Assembly (NCBI GenBank): GCA_003344405.1
Contig: NOWV01000015.1
Coordinates: 839,459-903,458 of the forward strand
DNA length: 64,000 nucleotides
Direction of reading: 5' to 3'
Source: Trichoplax sp. H2
Lineage: Eukaryota > Placozoa > Uniplacotomia > Trichoplacea
In this document: positions 1 to 12,792 of the stretch, one piece after another
Numbering within the stretch: the first letter of the stretch is position 1
Layout of the letters: each line of letters begins with the position of its first letter
The notes under the pieces: model-generated
What the model was told of the DNA's origin: nothing
The model's input: the letters and a program-made list of their open reading frames with translations, nothing else
The model's database searches: none
Translations under genes and position numbers: made by a program

Positions 1-2373
1 TGTATGTAGAAGGAAATGCTTTCAGAGTTTTTGTTCGCATTCATTTACAAAACTGCAAGAGTACGGTGCCTCAGACGTATTTTTACCTATCATATTGAAG
101 ATTGAAAAAAGTGACATTAACTGAAACACGAGTATGATCATCGTTACAAGATTGCAAAACTTTTACATAATGCATATATAACCTGTGCTACCTTATAAAT
201 TATTTTATCAAACAATCATAAATGATTAATTTTACGATCGCGTACAATAACTTAATAGTTCGATTAATTATATTATCTTTTAGCTTATCAGACTTTACCA
301 ATTTTTACCAATTTCTCTTCATATTTCTCAAATTCTATATTTAACCAAGCAGATTAGACCTTCCTTTTCCATATTATCCTGCGAATTTTCGAATGACCGC
401 GATGAAAACGTAAGTTCTTTCTACCCTCATATGATAACAGCAGAATATTAACGCCATTCTTTTTTAATTTATACACTTAAAGTGTAATGTTCCCAAATTA
501 ACGAAATAGACATGATCATTTCTATTTTCATAAAGCTGAAGTAGAATCTAAAACTTGTTCATTTAAAATCCCTTTTCTATGTTCAGAAATTACTGAATAA
601 ACCATGCGACACATTTCTTATTAATCAATACTGCCAGCGGAAAGTTACAGCTGATAAATATAAAAATGATCAGATTACTTTGCTATATGAAATCAACAAT
701 GGTAACCTTTCCAAATTATATATCCAAAGTTGTCAAAGTAAAGATGCCATCAAAAAAAGTAGATGGCTCGATATTAAACGAAACGCAAGCTACTGCAAGG
801 TTAGAATCTTAGGTCATTAATTATGGAATTGCATCCTATACGTGTATACTGCCTATCCTGTATTAAAAATGGCAATTGATAAATCGGCCATAATAATGTC
901 CAAGTATTGTGATTTAAAATTAATTATCACTCTTTTGTTATGTTTTATAGGCTGACCTAACCTTCATCAACAAAAATGCCGAATATGCCTTTAACATTTA
1001 CGTTGTAATGTTGTTATTTTGGTGTATTTTAACTGTTTTTTGGATATTAAATTGGATTATGTACTGGAAGGTAAATTTTTATACACAATGAACATTCAAT
1101 ATATGTATGACATAAAAGTTGCCTTAGCAATGTGTTAGTAAGAAAACACGAAATGATAGCCAGCGGATGAAATCTTTTCCATCACTAATAGATTAATTTA
1201 CTATATTTTACAGTATTCAAACAATCTCCACAAAATTATCACAGTTTATCCTATCATCAAGGTCACGGCACTGCTTTTTACTACTATACGACTTCAAATT
1301 CTATCAACATCAGGTACTATAATTGATTTATATATCCTTACTAGCATACCATAGATCACAACGATACCTGAATTAATGCAATTTATACCTAAATATAACG
1401 GTATTCGTATTTTCAAAAAATCACCAATATTAAAGTCATGGTATTATCAATTTTAATAGGAAAATCCTTCACCATACTAGATACAACAGTAACGGTTTTT
1501 GATAGCATAGAAAATCCATTCTTATTTGCTATCGTCATGTTAATTTCTGAGGGCTATTGTATTATTAAAGACTCTGTTAGCAGACACAAGATTTTCGAAT
1601 TAGCAGGTAACAGTGTATTATTAGAACATAAATATAGTATTATTTTTGTTTAAGTTGGGTTATACTCTCTTCCTTTTTATTAGTGTATTCTATACTCTTC
1701 TCGATATCGACTATGTGCATGCTCTTGATCCACAAATATTTCTTGGTAAGAACAATTTACAATTTTTTTTATGTTCCCGGCGAGACATTTTATTTATGTA
1801 TTACTAAACTAATCATATTATCTTTCATTTGTTGTTATAACATCTCTATAGAGCGTGATGGTATTTTGTGCTGTCGTTATGATGTATAAAGCTTTAAAAT
1901 GGTGTACGTATAATACAATGTTACTTCGACAATTCTCTGAAAGATTAAAGCGTATGGTTTCGGAAGTAAAATTAGTACATACGACACACGTAACCCCACA
2001 AGATCAAATTGCTGCAAAATTAAATATTTTGTTGCGTCTTAGACATATATGCGCAATATTCTCTGTTATGTTTGCTGCAGCTATTACATTAACATCTCTA
2101 CTGTATCAACTCCTGTGGATTCAAGCTCTATTCTTTGAAATTCCCAAGACTTTTTTGTACACATGTATAGCGTACCTTTGTAGATTACGAAATTTTGCCC
2201 CCTATAATGAGATTACGTTAGCCATTCCTTCTATAGATTATAATATTATTTATACACCTCGATCATCTGGCGAGGATAAACTTGGCATTTACTTAGCAAT
2301 ACCATTAGAAAATGGAGAAAATCTTGTTGATAATGATGAATTAAATAGAAATACAAATAACATTTCTGAATAA
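1..2373 (+). CDS. Seven-transmembrane protein, GOST/lung-7TM-like (5' end outside window)
   Basis: Spliced gene. Exons with GT-AG borders and consistent phase: 353-409, 587-799, 951-1070, 1214-1313, about 1481-1606 (three in-phase acceptors possible), 1684-1745, and 1852-2373 with stop TAA. An additional exon probably ends near 68-76; its frame reads EGNAFRVFVRIHLQNCK, but the donor is ambiguous. The modelled exons encode 399 residues: a cysteine-containing luminal segment, then about seven hydrophobic segments starting with AFNIYVVMLLFW. A charged loop (SERLKRMVSEVKL) lies before the sixth, and the acidic, Asn-rich tail ends NRNTNNISE. A luminal domain followed by 7TM, with LHKI..VYP after TM1 and an ISEGYCIIK turn after TM3, resembles GOST-family proteins (TMEM87/GPR107/GPR180 type), which act in the Golgi or secretory route. 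The gene structure is clear; the family assignment is an inference from architecture and remembered motifs. Confidence 0.55.
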
Positions 2374-4420
2374 AAACGTTTTCAAGACTGTAAGCATGAG
2401 TATAGCATAGCTTATATCCTTAGAAGCATAATCTATTTATTGCTATTTAGCTAACATATCCATTAAACGAATATGAAACTAAATTTTACCTTTTTATTAC
2501 AATTCTTTCATTGATCGACTTTGCTTTATTTTATTATATTCGTTTATTATTACTATTCACATTTTAATTTTCGTTCGTATTATATATATATATTTATAAC
2601 TTTCATTTGTATCGAGTAATGAATGACCTTTATAAAGTAAAATGAAAACCAGTTCATCATTACTATTATTTTACGTTTTATAACAATTAATATTTCATAA
2701 AATAAAAATTCATTATTATTCAACAGCGTAATGTATAATTGTGGAAGCCTTACGGTTTTTAAGTTCTTTTCTTGATGGTTATGAGCTATTAATTAAGTGT
2801 GAAATCTACAAGCTAATTACATAAAAATCCTTATAAATACTGTGTAAAACGAAACTGCCTTAAGAAGATTTCCTGCATAACTTTTACTTCTAGTATTGTA
2901 GCATTTTGGTTCACCTTGTCTATTTGGAAATATGAATTAATTATACAAGATTACGAGCTTACTTTGGATCGTAATTATAAGCAATGGATCACAAGCAAAC
3001 TTGAAATCATACAATAACTTTAATCGGAACCGTACTAGTTAGTTGTCAAAGAAAGTGAAATTTGATAGTGAAATATTCTGCATTAATGCGATATGCGTAA
3101 TATATCTGTAAGCAAAGATAACATATGTGTATCCACTAATTTTCTAAAGGTTAGTGGCTTAGTAATTTAGAAAATAACTTTATCATTTTTAGCTAAAACT
3201 AAATTTACCTTAGCTTCGAATGTTTATACTATGAAAGAATTTAATATTGTAAGCATATTTATTTACCACCAGAAAATTTTTTGCCTAAACAGTAATGCAG
3301 TAACAAAATTATGAGCATTTACTACGGACAGCAAAATTGATAGTACTCGTATGTGCATAGCTAGCTGCTGGGGCACTGTATCAATATTTGAGAGACATTC
3401 AGTGCTTCCGGCGATTACAGTACCTTACGTTCTAGCTGACAAGCTAGCGATTAATCTACTGTGATTTTCACATTCCTTGCTATTACTATGGTTTAGCTAT
3501 TATTTACCCGGCCTGCACTTTACTACATGCCAATCACTAAAGGCAAGTCAAGATTGCCTATAGGATAGCTATATCATAAACTGTACAATACAGGCAATAT
3601 GTTCTCATCATCACTTGAGAATTATAGTGTCCTGCATCAAATTAATTATAGGACAAAGAAGATGTAGAAATGTTTCTCGTGCAAAAAATAGTGGAATAGA
3701 TAGTATCTTCTTGTGCCTTTGCTTATACAGTACTGCAGTTTAACGGCCTTGTATGCAGATTTTTCCTTAATTATATATTTATAATAGTAATTAGCTATCA
3801 ACTACCTCAAGTGCTTTACAGTTTATACGGAGTAGCACAATAGTACTTCCAATTAGTTTCACAGATGATAATGAGAATTCACAAATAAGTAGAACCGACA
3901 CGAGTACAATATCAAGGACAACATTTTTTATTCGCAGAACTAAATTCTTATAAATATGTAATTTAATTATCAAGTTGGATCAAATCTGCAGTGTACTATG
4001 TTTACAGACTACAAAGAAACCCTACGCAACAATAATGCATAATATTATTGGACATCGTAGTGCTTTTAAGTATGTAAAGTTTAAATTTCTTTAATGTCAT
4101 TAATGCAGTTTTAATTAACCCGTTAAATTGTAAAGCCTACTGTAACATTTTAGTTTAATCCATACTTTAAGTAATTTAGTGATTTTCGTCAGACTTAAAA
4201 AAATCGCTTAAATACAGACTATGAAACATGAAACCGATGTACTGTAAAGTTGTAGTAAGAAATTGATATTATGATATACCAAAAACAAAATATCACACTA
4301 TTGCGGAGATACAAAACAGGAAATCAATCCATATCACCACAAGAATAATATGTTAGTTTCAAAGGAAGAATTATCAACCTTTAGAAATATGTTTGATCAT
4401 GGAAATTGTTAACATGACGC
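2374..4420. other. Intergenic DNA between two convergent genes
   Basis: The stretch holds the 3' flank of the 7TM gene and of the myosin light-chain gene, which point toward each other. AATAAA-like words occur near 2700 and could serve as polyadenylation signals. A short TA-rich run lies at about 2580-2596. No open frame shows protein-like content or splice structure. Confidence 0.5.
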
Positions 4421-6959
4421 TTAATTTTCATCCTTAGTACCATGTTTTAAAATTCGGGTGAATGCAATGTAATCAAAATTTCCAGACGAATCGATTGGCG
4501 CACCATGAAACATATCGTTTACCTATAATAAAAACCGTCATTTATCTCATTCCTCGAAATCATTAATTATACGAAATTTAAAAATTGAGGCATATTCTCA
4601 ATCTTAATAACATCGTTATACCTCATCTTCTGTCATTCTATCACCCATGGTCATTAATAACTCGCGAAGACTGAAGAAAGGTTATAAGTTAATAAGTTAA
4701 GTTTTTGCATTACTCACATTACTATGTAATCATCGTAGCATAAGGGCATTAGTTAAGAAATTAAAACAACGAAATTACTCCTAAGTTGATACTTACTGTT
4801 CTTCATGAATTCTTCCTTTTCCATCTTCATCAAACAGCGCAAAGGCATTCCGTATTACGTCCTCCGGATCCGTCCCTAGCATTAGTGTACACCAAAGCAA
4901 ATGTTTTTAGTTATCGTATCATTGTAACCTTTACCAGTAGTGAAGCGCCACAGCTATAAATACCATTTAATTTGTCTCCAAACAAAGTCAGAAACATAGT
5001 AAAATTGATAGGGCCTGGAGATTCATTGATCATATCTTCCAAATACTGGTCAGTTGGATCTTTTCCTATTGTAATGAATTTCAATTTCAAATTAAGCACA
5101 GATGAATCTATAACAGTAGCTTAGGCTTGTTAGTTGCTGGTACAGTAATACATGATGATTGATATCTGCTATTAATCATACTTCTAAGGAAAGCTGTTAC
5201 TAAAATGTAGTCCGAATGTAAGGCAAGGATAATATGGTGGAATCCCCTCTTATAAATTGCAGTTTTGACTGACTTGCAGAAATAAAATAAACATGATGAT
5301 AACATATCACATACCTAATGATGCTAACATATCGTGCAAATCTTCTTTGTCGACAAATCCGTCATGGTTTTGATCGATCATGTTGAAAGCCTAATATAGC
5401 AAAGCAAGAGGACTATTAATACAATGGAGATTAAGAAATAGAAACAAATTAAGGTAATGGTTCACAAATCCTAATTATAATCTACAGAATATATCGTACA
5501 TTATTCTTGCATATACTGTATGTCAGTAATAATGCAAAAGGTAGACCTTTAGCTTTTGCAATGCTAGCGCATTAATGAGTCATTTTGCATCATAAAGCCA
5601 GAAAGTTTTGACTGAACGCAATACTACTTTAGTACAGAGATCATTTATTAGTATGCTTCAATGGAATCCAATGATTTGTGCGAGTCGTCCCTACTAAAAG
5701 ATACTTAAGGTAGTTTTTTGACTGGAAAGGAATTATCTTGGTGATTGGTACTTTCAGTCTTATACTATAAATGTTTCTACTTTGATAATAGCAATAGTTA
5801 GAATTTATTACAAAATATAGTCGTCTTTTTTTTTAAGGAGACCCTGGTCAATGAAGGATATCGATATAACTACAGTATTTATTTTGGCATCCTTCACATA
5901 AGCAAACTGCAATGAAGTCATTGGTTAACATTGAACTTTGAGAAATAAACTTTATTGATATTAGTTCGATTGCTGAAAGAAACTGTAGCCTAATTTTGTC
6001 TTTCATATTTGTACATTTCTAGTGGTGTATCATGCAAACTTGGGTATCATAGAACATTACTGTAGAACTATTTCAAGTCACGTAGCAAACTGAATCCAAA
6101 GGCACCAAGACGCGATGAGCACATACAGAGTTTACCTGACTAAATTAGGTATAGGCGTAAACTGTAGCACTGTCACATATGACTGCGCACGGATGACTTG
6201 ATACTACTAGTACGTGAGAGTACAAAAGTAAAATGTGATGCCAAGTTAGCATGATCAGATAAACTATTGGGATAAATAATACCAGGAACTGTAGAATTGC
6301 TGCTATTGAATGACTATATCTATTTTTATTCTATATGATCAAGTATCTTAAGCTATTCCAAGTTGTACGGCACTCCATGTCAAGCAGATAATCGCCATGC
6401 AAAACAAACTAATTTTTACGGTCTATTGATTTGTAAGCAGTTTATTCTATTTGTATATTTGTCGATATATTGAATTTTATTGGTTGTAGATAATACATAC
6501 CTCCTTAAATTCTTGGATTTGTGTCTGATCGAACATAGCAAAGACGTTAGAAGTGGCCCTTACGGCTCGCTTCTTCGGTACTTTTCTACCGGCACGACGA
6601 GCAGCCTGTAAGAGAAGGCCATTTTAGCATTTTGAATAGAATAAGAATAGGATATTCTACATGGAAGTTGCATACTTTAAATCTTTCTCGCATTATTTTC
6701 ATACAAGCTGAAAGTATTATACAGTACGATACTACATTAACTGATTGGAGCATAGAGTCGATCGCAGACTGCCATCATCGCCAATGCCAACATAATTAAT
6801 TAACATGGCGTCGAGGGCGCGGTCCTCGTCAACCAACAACACTTCCCTATTGATAATTTGCAACATCTTGTCGCAAGTGATGTTCCGTCCATGCTTTCTA
6901 TCCTCTAATACTACTCTGTTACAACTTATCACTGCTAAAATGATGCTCCAACTTACCAT
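4421..6959 (-). CDS. MYL9: Myosin regulatory light chain, smooth/non-muscle type
   Basis: Seven coding exons on the minus strand, all with GT-AG borders and matching phase: 6957-6959 (ATG only), 6501-6605, 5316-5391, 4964-5065, 4797-4875, 4622-4670, 4421-4522. They give 171 residues, the usual family length (about 172). The basic N-terminus leads to [11 protein letters not shown], the phosphorylation site for myosin light-chain kinase (Thr19/Ser20 here, equivalent to Thr18/Ser19 in vertebrates). The first EF-hand loop (residues 42-53, [12 protein letters not shown]) keeps its metal ligands. Later markers are [35 protein letters not shown] and the C-terminal FTRILKHG. The protein binds the myosin II heavy-chain neck and activates contraction when phosphorylated. 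The ATG at 6959 is chosen because the frame upstream has no ATG and the donor GTAAGT follows it directly. Family assignment is secure; the single-codon first exon is an inference. Confidence 0.93.
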
Positions 6960-8692
6960 TTTCCTAATAACACTGGAATTTTCCAAAGAACAAGGAGTAA
7001 AAAAGGCGTCTGCTTCAGTAAATCTGCCAAGCGTAAAAATTGATTGCGTCTAGCGTGTCCAAGTTGTATGGTACGGCGCCGTGCCCGTGGAATGATACAC
7101 TAGTTTGCCCATATATTGTAGAGAAGACTATGAGTGAAAGCAGGTAGTTCAGTACTGTAGGTGCCAAGAAGAAGTCATGTCGGCGCATGACTTCCGTCCG
7201 TAGCCACCACCATCAAACTGAGGGCAGGGACTACTGTGAAGTCCTGAATCGCACTGGTAGTACCGTGTATGGTCATAGACTTCTAGATACAGCACGCTGT
7301 ATGAAAACTGGACAGTACTATACCAGGAAAGTTCAGATTTTTTTTCTCTATCCATTAAGGGGACCGCATTTGACTGAGACTGCGCAATATACTGAGTATT
7401 CAGAACAGAGTATTGTATCGTATTGTGCTGATCATTCTTGGACGGACAAACATCCCGACCTCTTTTCGTCCAAATATTGTTCTAAACATTTCGTTATGAC
7501 CCTACTTGAGTATGCGGACGGTCTATACTGAACGGACTGATTTTTTCTCTAAATTAAGTCATATTACGTTGAATCTTATTATCGATTACTAAAGCTCTGC
7601 TTAGGAATACTGTAGTTACATAAGATCGTAAATGTTATTTTAATTAGTACCAGTGATTTAGAAAACAGATTGAGAAGGTCCATACTAAGTAGCCATTTTT
7701 CGATATTTCTAGCCTGATTGGGTGAGAAGGGTCCGTCTGTCTGAGGCAGTGATCAGTCCACTAGTAGTGAATTGAACTCGGATCACTAGTCCAGGTTTTC
7801 TTCTACAGTAGTGTTCAATACAATATGCATCAGGAACAGCTACAGTACAGTACTGTACCACTACATACTGTACACTGTACAGTACTGCACCGTACCGACC
7901 ATCAGGCGGCAGCAGGGATGGGACTGGGAGGAGTGACCGTGTTGTACTGTTACTGTAGTGTACATGCGCAGTGATTTCTCTACTATGCAGTATGCATTTA
8001 CAGAAATCTCCAGGTTACAGTATACTGTACAGTGTACACTAGAGCACAGAAAAACGTGGTAGCAAGGTATGGCTACAAAAAAGTCTTTTTGCTGCCCTTG
8101 CTACAAATTGATACTAAAAGTTCGTTTGACTATTTTACCCTGCAGCCATCCCTGGCTCCTTGCTACCGTACTCGTATTTAGTGTCGTGTTATAATACTGC
8201 AGTGGCACCATGTACAAATGTACTGTACATTGTACTGTAGTAGTAGTAGCTATTATGCCGTGACATTGTGTCACGGCTCACCATACATGAATCATCCAAT
8301 CAGAATCGGGTTCGCTACCTGCTGCCCTTTTTTATCTGTTTACCTCTGCGAGGTTGAACCCAGGACAGGGTTCACGTCTGATGAGCCGTACAGTACTGGA
8401 GTGTACGTTGCGCTGTCATTCACTGTATTGTACAGTATTACTACTACAGCGTCTATTCATGACATGGTACAACTATGATGATGACGACGACACAGTACAC
8501 ATGCTCACGTTAGCCACTCCTACGGCACATTTCAGTGAAAGTCATCTGACGTAAAACGGCGAGTCACCCCGAGTAGGTTGTAAGACATTGTTCCAAATCC
8601 ACTACCGTACTTGACACAGCGTAGAGTACAAAACCAAGCAAAAAGTTCTATTATCCCTAAACAAGATACACCCAAGATACACCACAGCAAAG
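6960..8692. promoter_or_regulatory. Shared upstream region of divergent MRLC and PANK genes, GTAC-rich
   Basis: The 1.7 kb lie between the start codons of two divergent genes, so both promoters and 5' UTRs should lie here. The segment looks less AT-rich than its surroundings by eye. It is dense in overlapping ACTGTAC, CAGTACTG and TACAGTAC words, especially at 7800-8050 and 8200-8260. A perfect 9-bp stem with a 3-nt loop lies at 8257-8277 (GCCGTGACA/TGTCACGGC). No TATA box is clearly placed. A 114-codon frame at 7187-7531 has no recognisable protein features. Confidence 0.45.
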
Positions 8693-11600
8693 ATGGCTTC
8701 TAGCATGGTACGTCTAATTGATGACTATTTTATTAGGCTACTTTCATTTTTTCTCACTAATTATGCAAGTTGATGCATTTTAAGCCTTCCTTTTCTATCC
8801 TACTTGCCAAGATTACTCCAACTGATGCAAGCACTGCACCGATCAACACCGAGCAAAGTCTATCCAATTCCACAGATTTGAATGGCAAGCACATGTCGAA
8901 ACGATCAAGAAAATTGGACAAGTTAGGTATGATGATCAAGTTAATAGAAGATGGCAAATAATACTGTTATAGTTTGATAGATTAGTTCACTTTTCCATCT
9001 TGAATTTGTAATGGTAACTTGGATGGAAAGAAATCATTAGTGACGGAAATTGGTCGAAATTCCATTACAATGTGATTTAGTGAACACTGGGTGTCGTGTC
9101 GATCATTTGGACGCTTACTATTTCAAAAAGTTCGATAGGCCAGTAGATACACAGTACACACTACAGTAGTCAGTGTCTACAGACAGTACTGTACAGTCGA
9201 GGATGGGACAATGCGTTTCTACTTACATGGTACAGTAGACAGTGCTACTATGCCAAAATGCATTCAGCCCAGTGATTGTAGACGATAATGGGATAGTCCA
9301 CTCAATGGGCCACATGTTATGATAGTCCGTTTTGGCCTCCTCATTTTAACCTTAATAATGCTAACTCAGAACTTTAGTGCTGATGCCATTCAACGACCGA
9401 TTGAAAATTATTTTGCTATACAATAACTACAAATCGACAACATTCTCTCCAATTAAATAGTAATCACTATGGCAGACTAAAATGCACCGCACCCATAGTA
9501 GAACCTTGTGATCATCGCCATCATAGCCATGCCAGTGGAGTCGTTTTATTGCCGTCATCCATCGTAGTGAAGTGTGTGTGTGTGTCACACAGCAGTCGGT
9601 TGACGCTACTCCTAAACTGAACTGCATCACCTAGAGCGCTATGCAAATCTACTATAGCTTAGCCTGGTAGAAACTGATGGCAAGCACGGAACATGGGCTG
9701 CAATTCCACAGTACTGTAACTGGATGCGACATCGGTTGATCTCACCTTGCAAAACATCTTCAGCTCTGCGGTGGCCTACCGTACAGATATTCAGTTCATT
9801 CAGTCCAATATCGAGCTAGCATACAGCACCAGTTTGAACAAAATTGTAGAATATCATCCCGCTAGCTGTACCTAGCTGATGCATGTCTTGGATCGGAAGT
9901 TGTCATTGGTGTACATTGCATCTGCAGATGCAATGTACACTTGGAGTCAATCTGTGCTGTAGTAAGATACAGGACTACAGTTCTAAATTCCGTCATGATG
10001 GGGTGAAAGAGCGTTGGAATCATTTTTGCATTGATTAATAAAGTAAACTTGTAGTTTTACTAGGTCAAGAAACATTGCCGTCCCAATCTAAATTTCAGTA
10101 TTTGCCCTACTGTGATATAATAAAATAAATAAATAAACAAAAATGCTCTTGAAAAATGGATCGATACTGAATATCCAGCAGTACTGTACAATACTATGAT
10201 ACTGCAACATAAGGAAGTGTGATAGCAATGACTCTTTGGAGGGGTTCAATCTGTTGATTTTCATACTTGTACATACCGTGGCATATGAATAAGGTATTGA
10301 TAAATACGATTACTTGCTGTACAGCACAATCTACAGGTCGTATAATTAATCAATTAATCTCCTTAATACACCTATTGTCATGCAACGCTACTTGATCACA
10401 ACGTCGTTAAAAAGGAAGACTGTCCTTGGTGAATCAGGATCAGACTAAACAAGTCTTGCCCTTCCCAAATACATATCATCATAATCTATTTACGGTTCTA
10501 TTTGTTTACATTGTGTATTTTAACTGAACGATCATATGTAGCTTTGATCCAGTGCCTCAAAGACACACTTTTTACGCATATGTCATTACGTACTGTGCTG
10601 CATTAAATTACAATCAAATATTGATGATGTTTAGCTATAACACCTAAAATGATGATTGCCAATTTAAATTCTCTACTAACATTCAAGAGAAATTAATTTC
10701 GTCTATAAATATGATCCTTATACTACTGCGCAAGTACACATATTCAAATTTCCACTGATTGGGCAAAAGTCAGCCTAAATTATACAGTACAGTACTATGA
10801 TTGCAGATAAAATGAATCTACTATTATTTATAATATGTATATAGAATTGCAAGTTGTGACAAGTCATGTGATATCAATTTATTTAGCGTTTGCATCATTC
10901 CATATAGTATATATTGCACACTACTCAATTATTCAATATTTATTCAAAGACACGTCTACGTACATAGACACTGACAAGCGCTTAAGTCTAGGATATATAG
11001 AATAATGCTTATTATATGGATTAAGTTAATGTAAAATGTTCACAATCATTGTCATATTCGTAACGATGGTTTTAAATAGTGGATAACAACTGAGGCACCA
11101 TGTAGTTACTCATATTAACCAACAATTTTACCTTCTCCAATATGCAGCACCATACTTATTTGGCATGGATATTGGAGGATCTCTCGCTAAGGTTGTATTT
11201 TTTGAACCAAATAGTAAAGCGGACGGTGCGGAGAAAAAAAAGAGGATAGTAACCAAGCACGACTTAACCAGGAATCTCAGCAGCGATTCCGATAACAGTG
11301 ATGCTGACGATAACTTCGAAATGCTTGCAAACTACGTTTTATCCAATCATTACCTAGGTGACAATGGGATTCGTGACCAACGATTAGAAATGCACGATCA
11401 GCAATTCCACGGCCAATCTGGAACACTCCATTTTATTCACTTTCTCACTAGTAGAATGGACGAATGCTTCGAATTTGCCAAAACTTTTCGACTTCCAGAT
11501 CTATCAGACGTTGTTTGTGCTACTGGAGGTGGTGCATACAAATACGAAGGCAACTGTAAAGAGGTATTGGAATTGGATGAAATGAATTGTATTTTAGTTC

Positions 11601-12792
11601 TTTGTGAATAGTTGACCGCTATGTATTAAAAATCTCTTAATTCTTGATGGTTGTTATTCATTGGTGTATGTAAAAATCTCTTTTACTATTAGATACTTGG
11701 AATGAAGTTGCGAAAGTATGATGAACTTGAATGCCTAATTAAAGGAATTCATTACATTTATGCGCATAATCCATTATCAGAATGCTACTTCTGGGAAGGA
11801 GTAACGTCAGATGGAAGTAGTCCCAATGCACGTAAAGTACCGTACGATTTTGGCGATCCTTATCCATACATTGTTGTCAATTTCGGCTCGGGTGTTAGCA
11901 TATTGGCAGTTCAATCTCCTGATGAATACTATAGAGTTACTGGTTCAAGGTAACTTTATAACTTTCTTAATTTTAAGATGCATTACTATTTCGTGATTAA
12001 CCTATATTCCAATTTACTAAAGTATCGGAGGAGGAACCTTCTTGGGTTTGTGTTGTTTACTTACTGGTTGTGAAACTTTCGAAGAGGCACTACGAATGGC
12101 CGAAAATGGTGATAGCACGAAAGTAGATAAACTAGTTCGCGATATCTATGGCGGTAGCTATGACAAATTTAACTTGCCAGGAAGTACCGTTGCTGCTAGG
12201 TAAACAAACAAGCTGTTTAATACTGCAGTAATGTAAAAGAATACCATTTACAGTATCATGTTACTTTAGTGACACTAAAATTTTGCTATATCAGTTTCGG
12301 CCATATGATGCATGAAAATAAACGAAAGCAAATGTCTAAGAGCGACTTAGCTCGAGCAGCCTTAGTCACAATCACAAACAACATTGGCTCAATTGCTATG
12401 ATGACAGCACATGCCCAGGTTAATCTCACCTTAATAGCTTTATTTAAAATAATCTTTTAACTCTTTATCCCCATAATCGCTTTTACACTTACCATCCAAT
12501 TTCTCTTATTACTTTTACAGAAAATTCAAAGAATCGTATTTGTAGGCAATTTCTTGCGTACAAATGATATAGCCATGAAAATGTTGGCCCATGCTCTAAA
12601 TTATTGGTCACAAGGAACGATGAAAGCTCTATTCTTGGAACATGAGGTAAAAAAACTTTACAATGTTATTTTGCTATACATGAAAGAATGTTATAATTTA
12701 CGTTTTTCTTAAAGGGTTACTTTGGAGCTGTTGGTGCTTTGCTAAAACTAAGTGATCAAGTCAATACGGAAAAAAATAATAATAAACAGTAG
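8693..12792 (+). CDS. PANK: Pantothenate kinase (type II, animal)
   Basis: Eight exons with consistent phases: 8693-8707, 8770-8926, 11148-11563, 11693-11949, 12023-12199, 12295-12418, 12521-12646, 12715-12792 (stop TAG); about 449 residues. The enzyme phosphorylates pantothenate, the first and regulated step of coenzyme A synthesis. The catalytic core starts with [17 protein letters not shown] (glycine-rich ATP loop). It continues through [11 protein letters not shown], the [11 protein letters not shown] helix carrying the catalytic Glu, [67 protein letters not shown] and [16 protein letters not shown], matching the family end to end. An acidic, Ser/Asp-rich insert ([12 protein letters not shown]) follows the first loop. 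Exons 1-2 encode a Ser/Thr-rich leader ending KRSRKLDKL, not conserved in the family and supported only by splice sites and phase; core exons are secure. Intron 2 is 2.2 kb. Confidence 0.92.
9572..9585. repeat. GT dinucleotide microsatellite
   Basis: A run of seven GT units in PANK intron 2. Confidence 0.8.
9909..9940. repeat. 32-bp perfect palindrome in PANK intron 2
   Basis: The sequence is identical to its own reverse complement across all 32 bases, centred on CTGCAG. There is no loop. It lies inside the second intron of the pantothenate kinase gene. Confidence 0.9.
10121..10139. repeat. AAAT tetranucleotide microsatellite
   Basis: Short run of imperfect AAAT units in PANK intron 2. Confidence 0.7.

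Noticed and set aside
7187-7531. 114-codon plus-strand frame, rich in His, Tyr and Cys
   Set aside because: Lies in the low-complexity GTAC-rich promoter interval; no recognisable motif or splice context.
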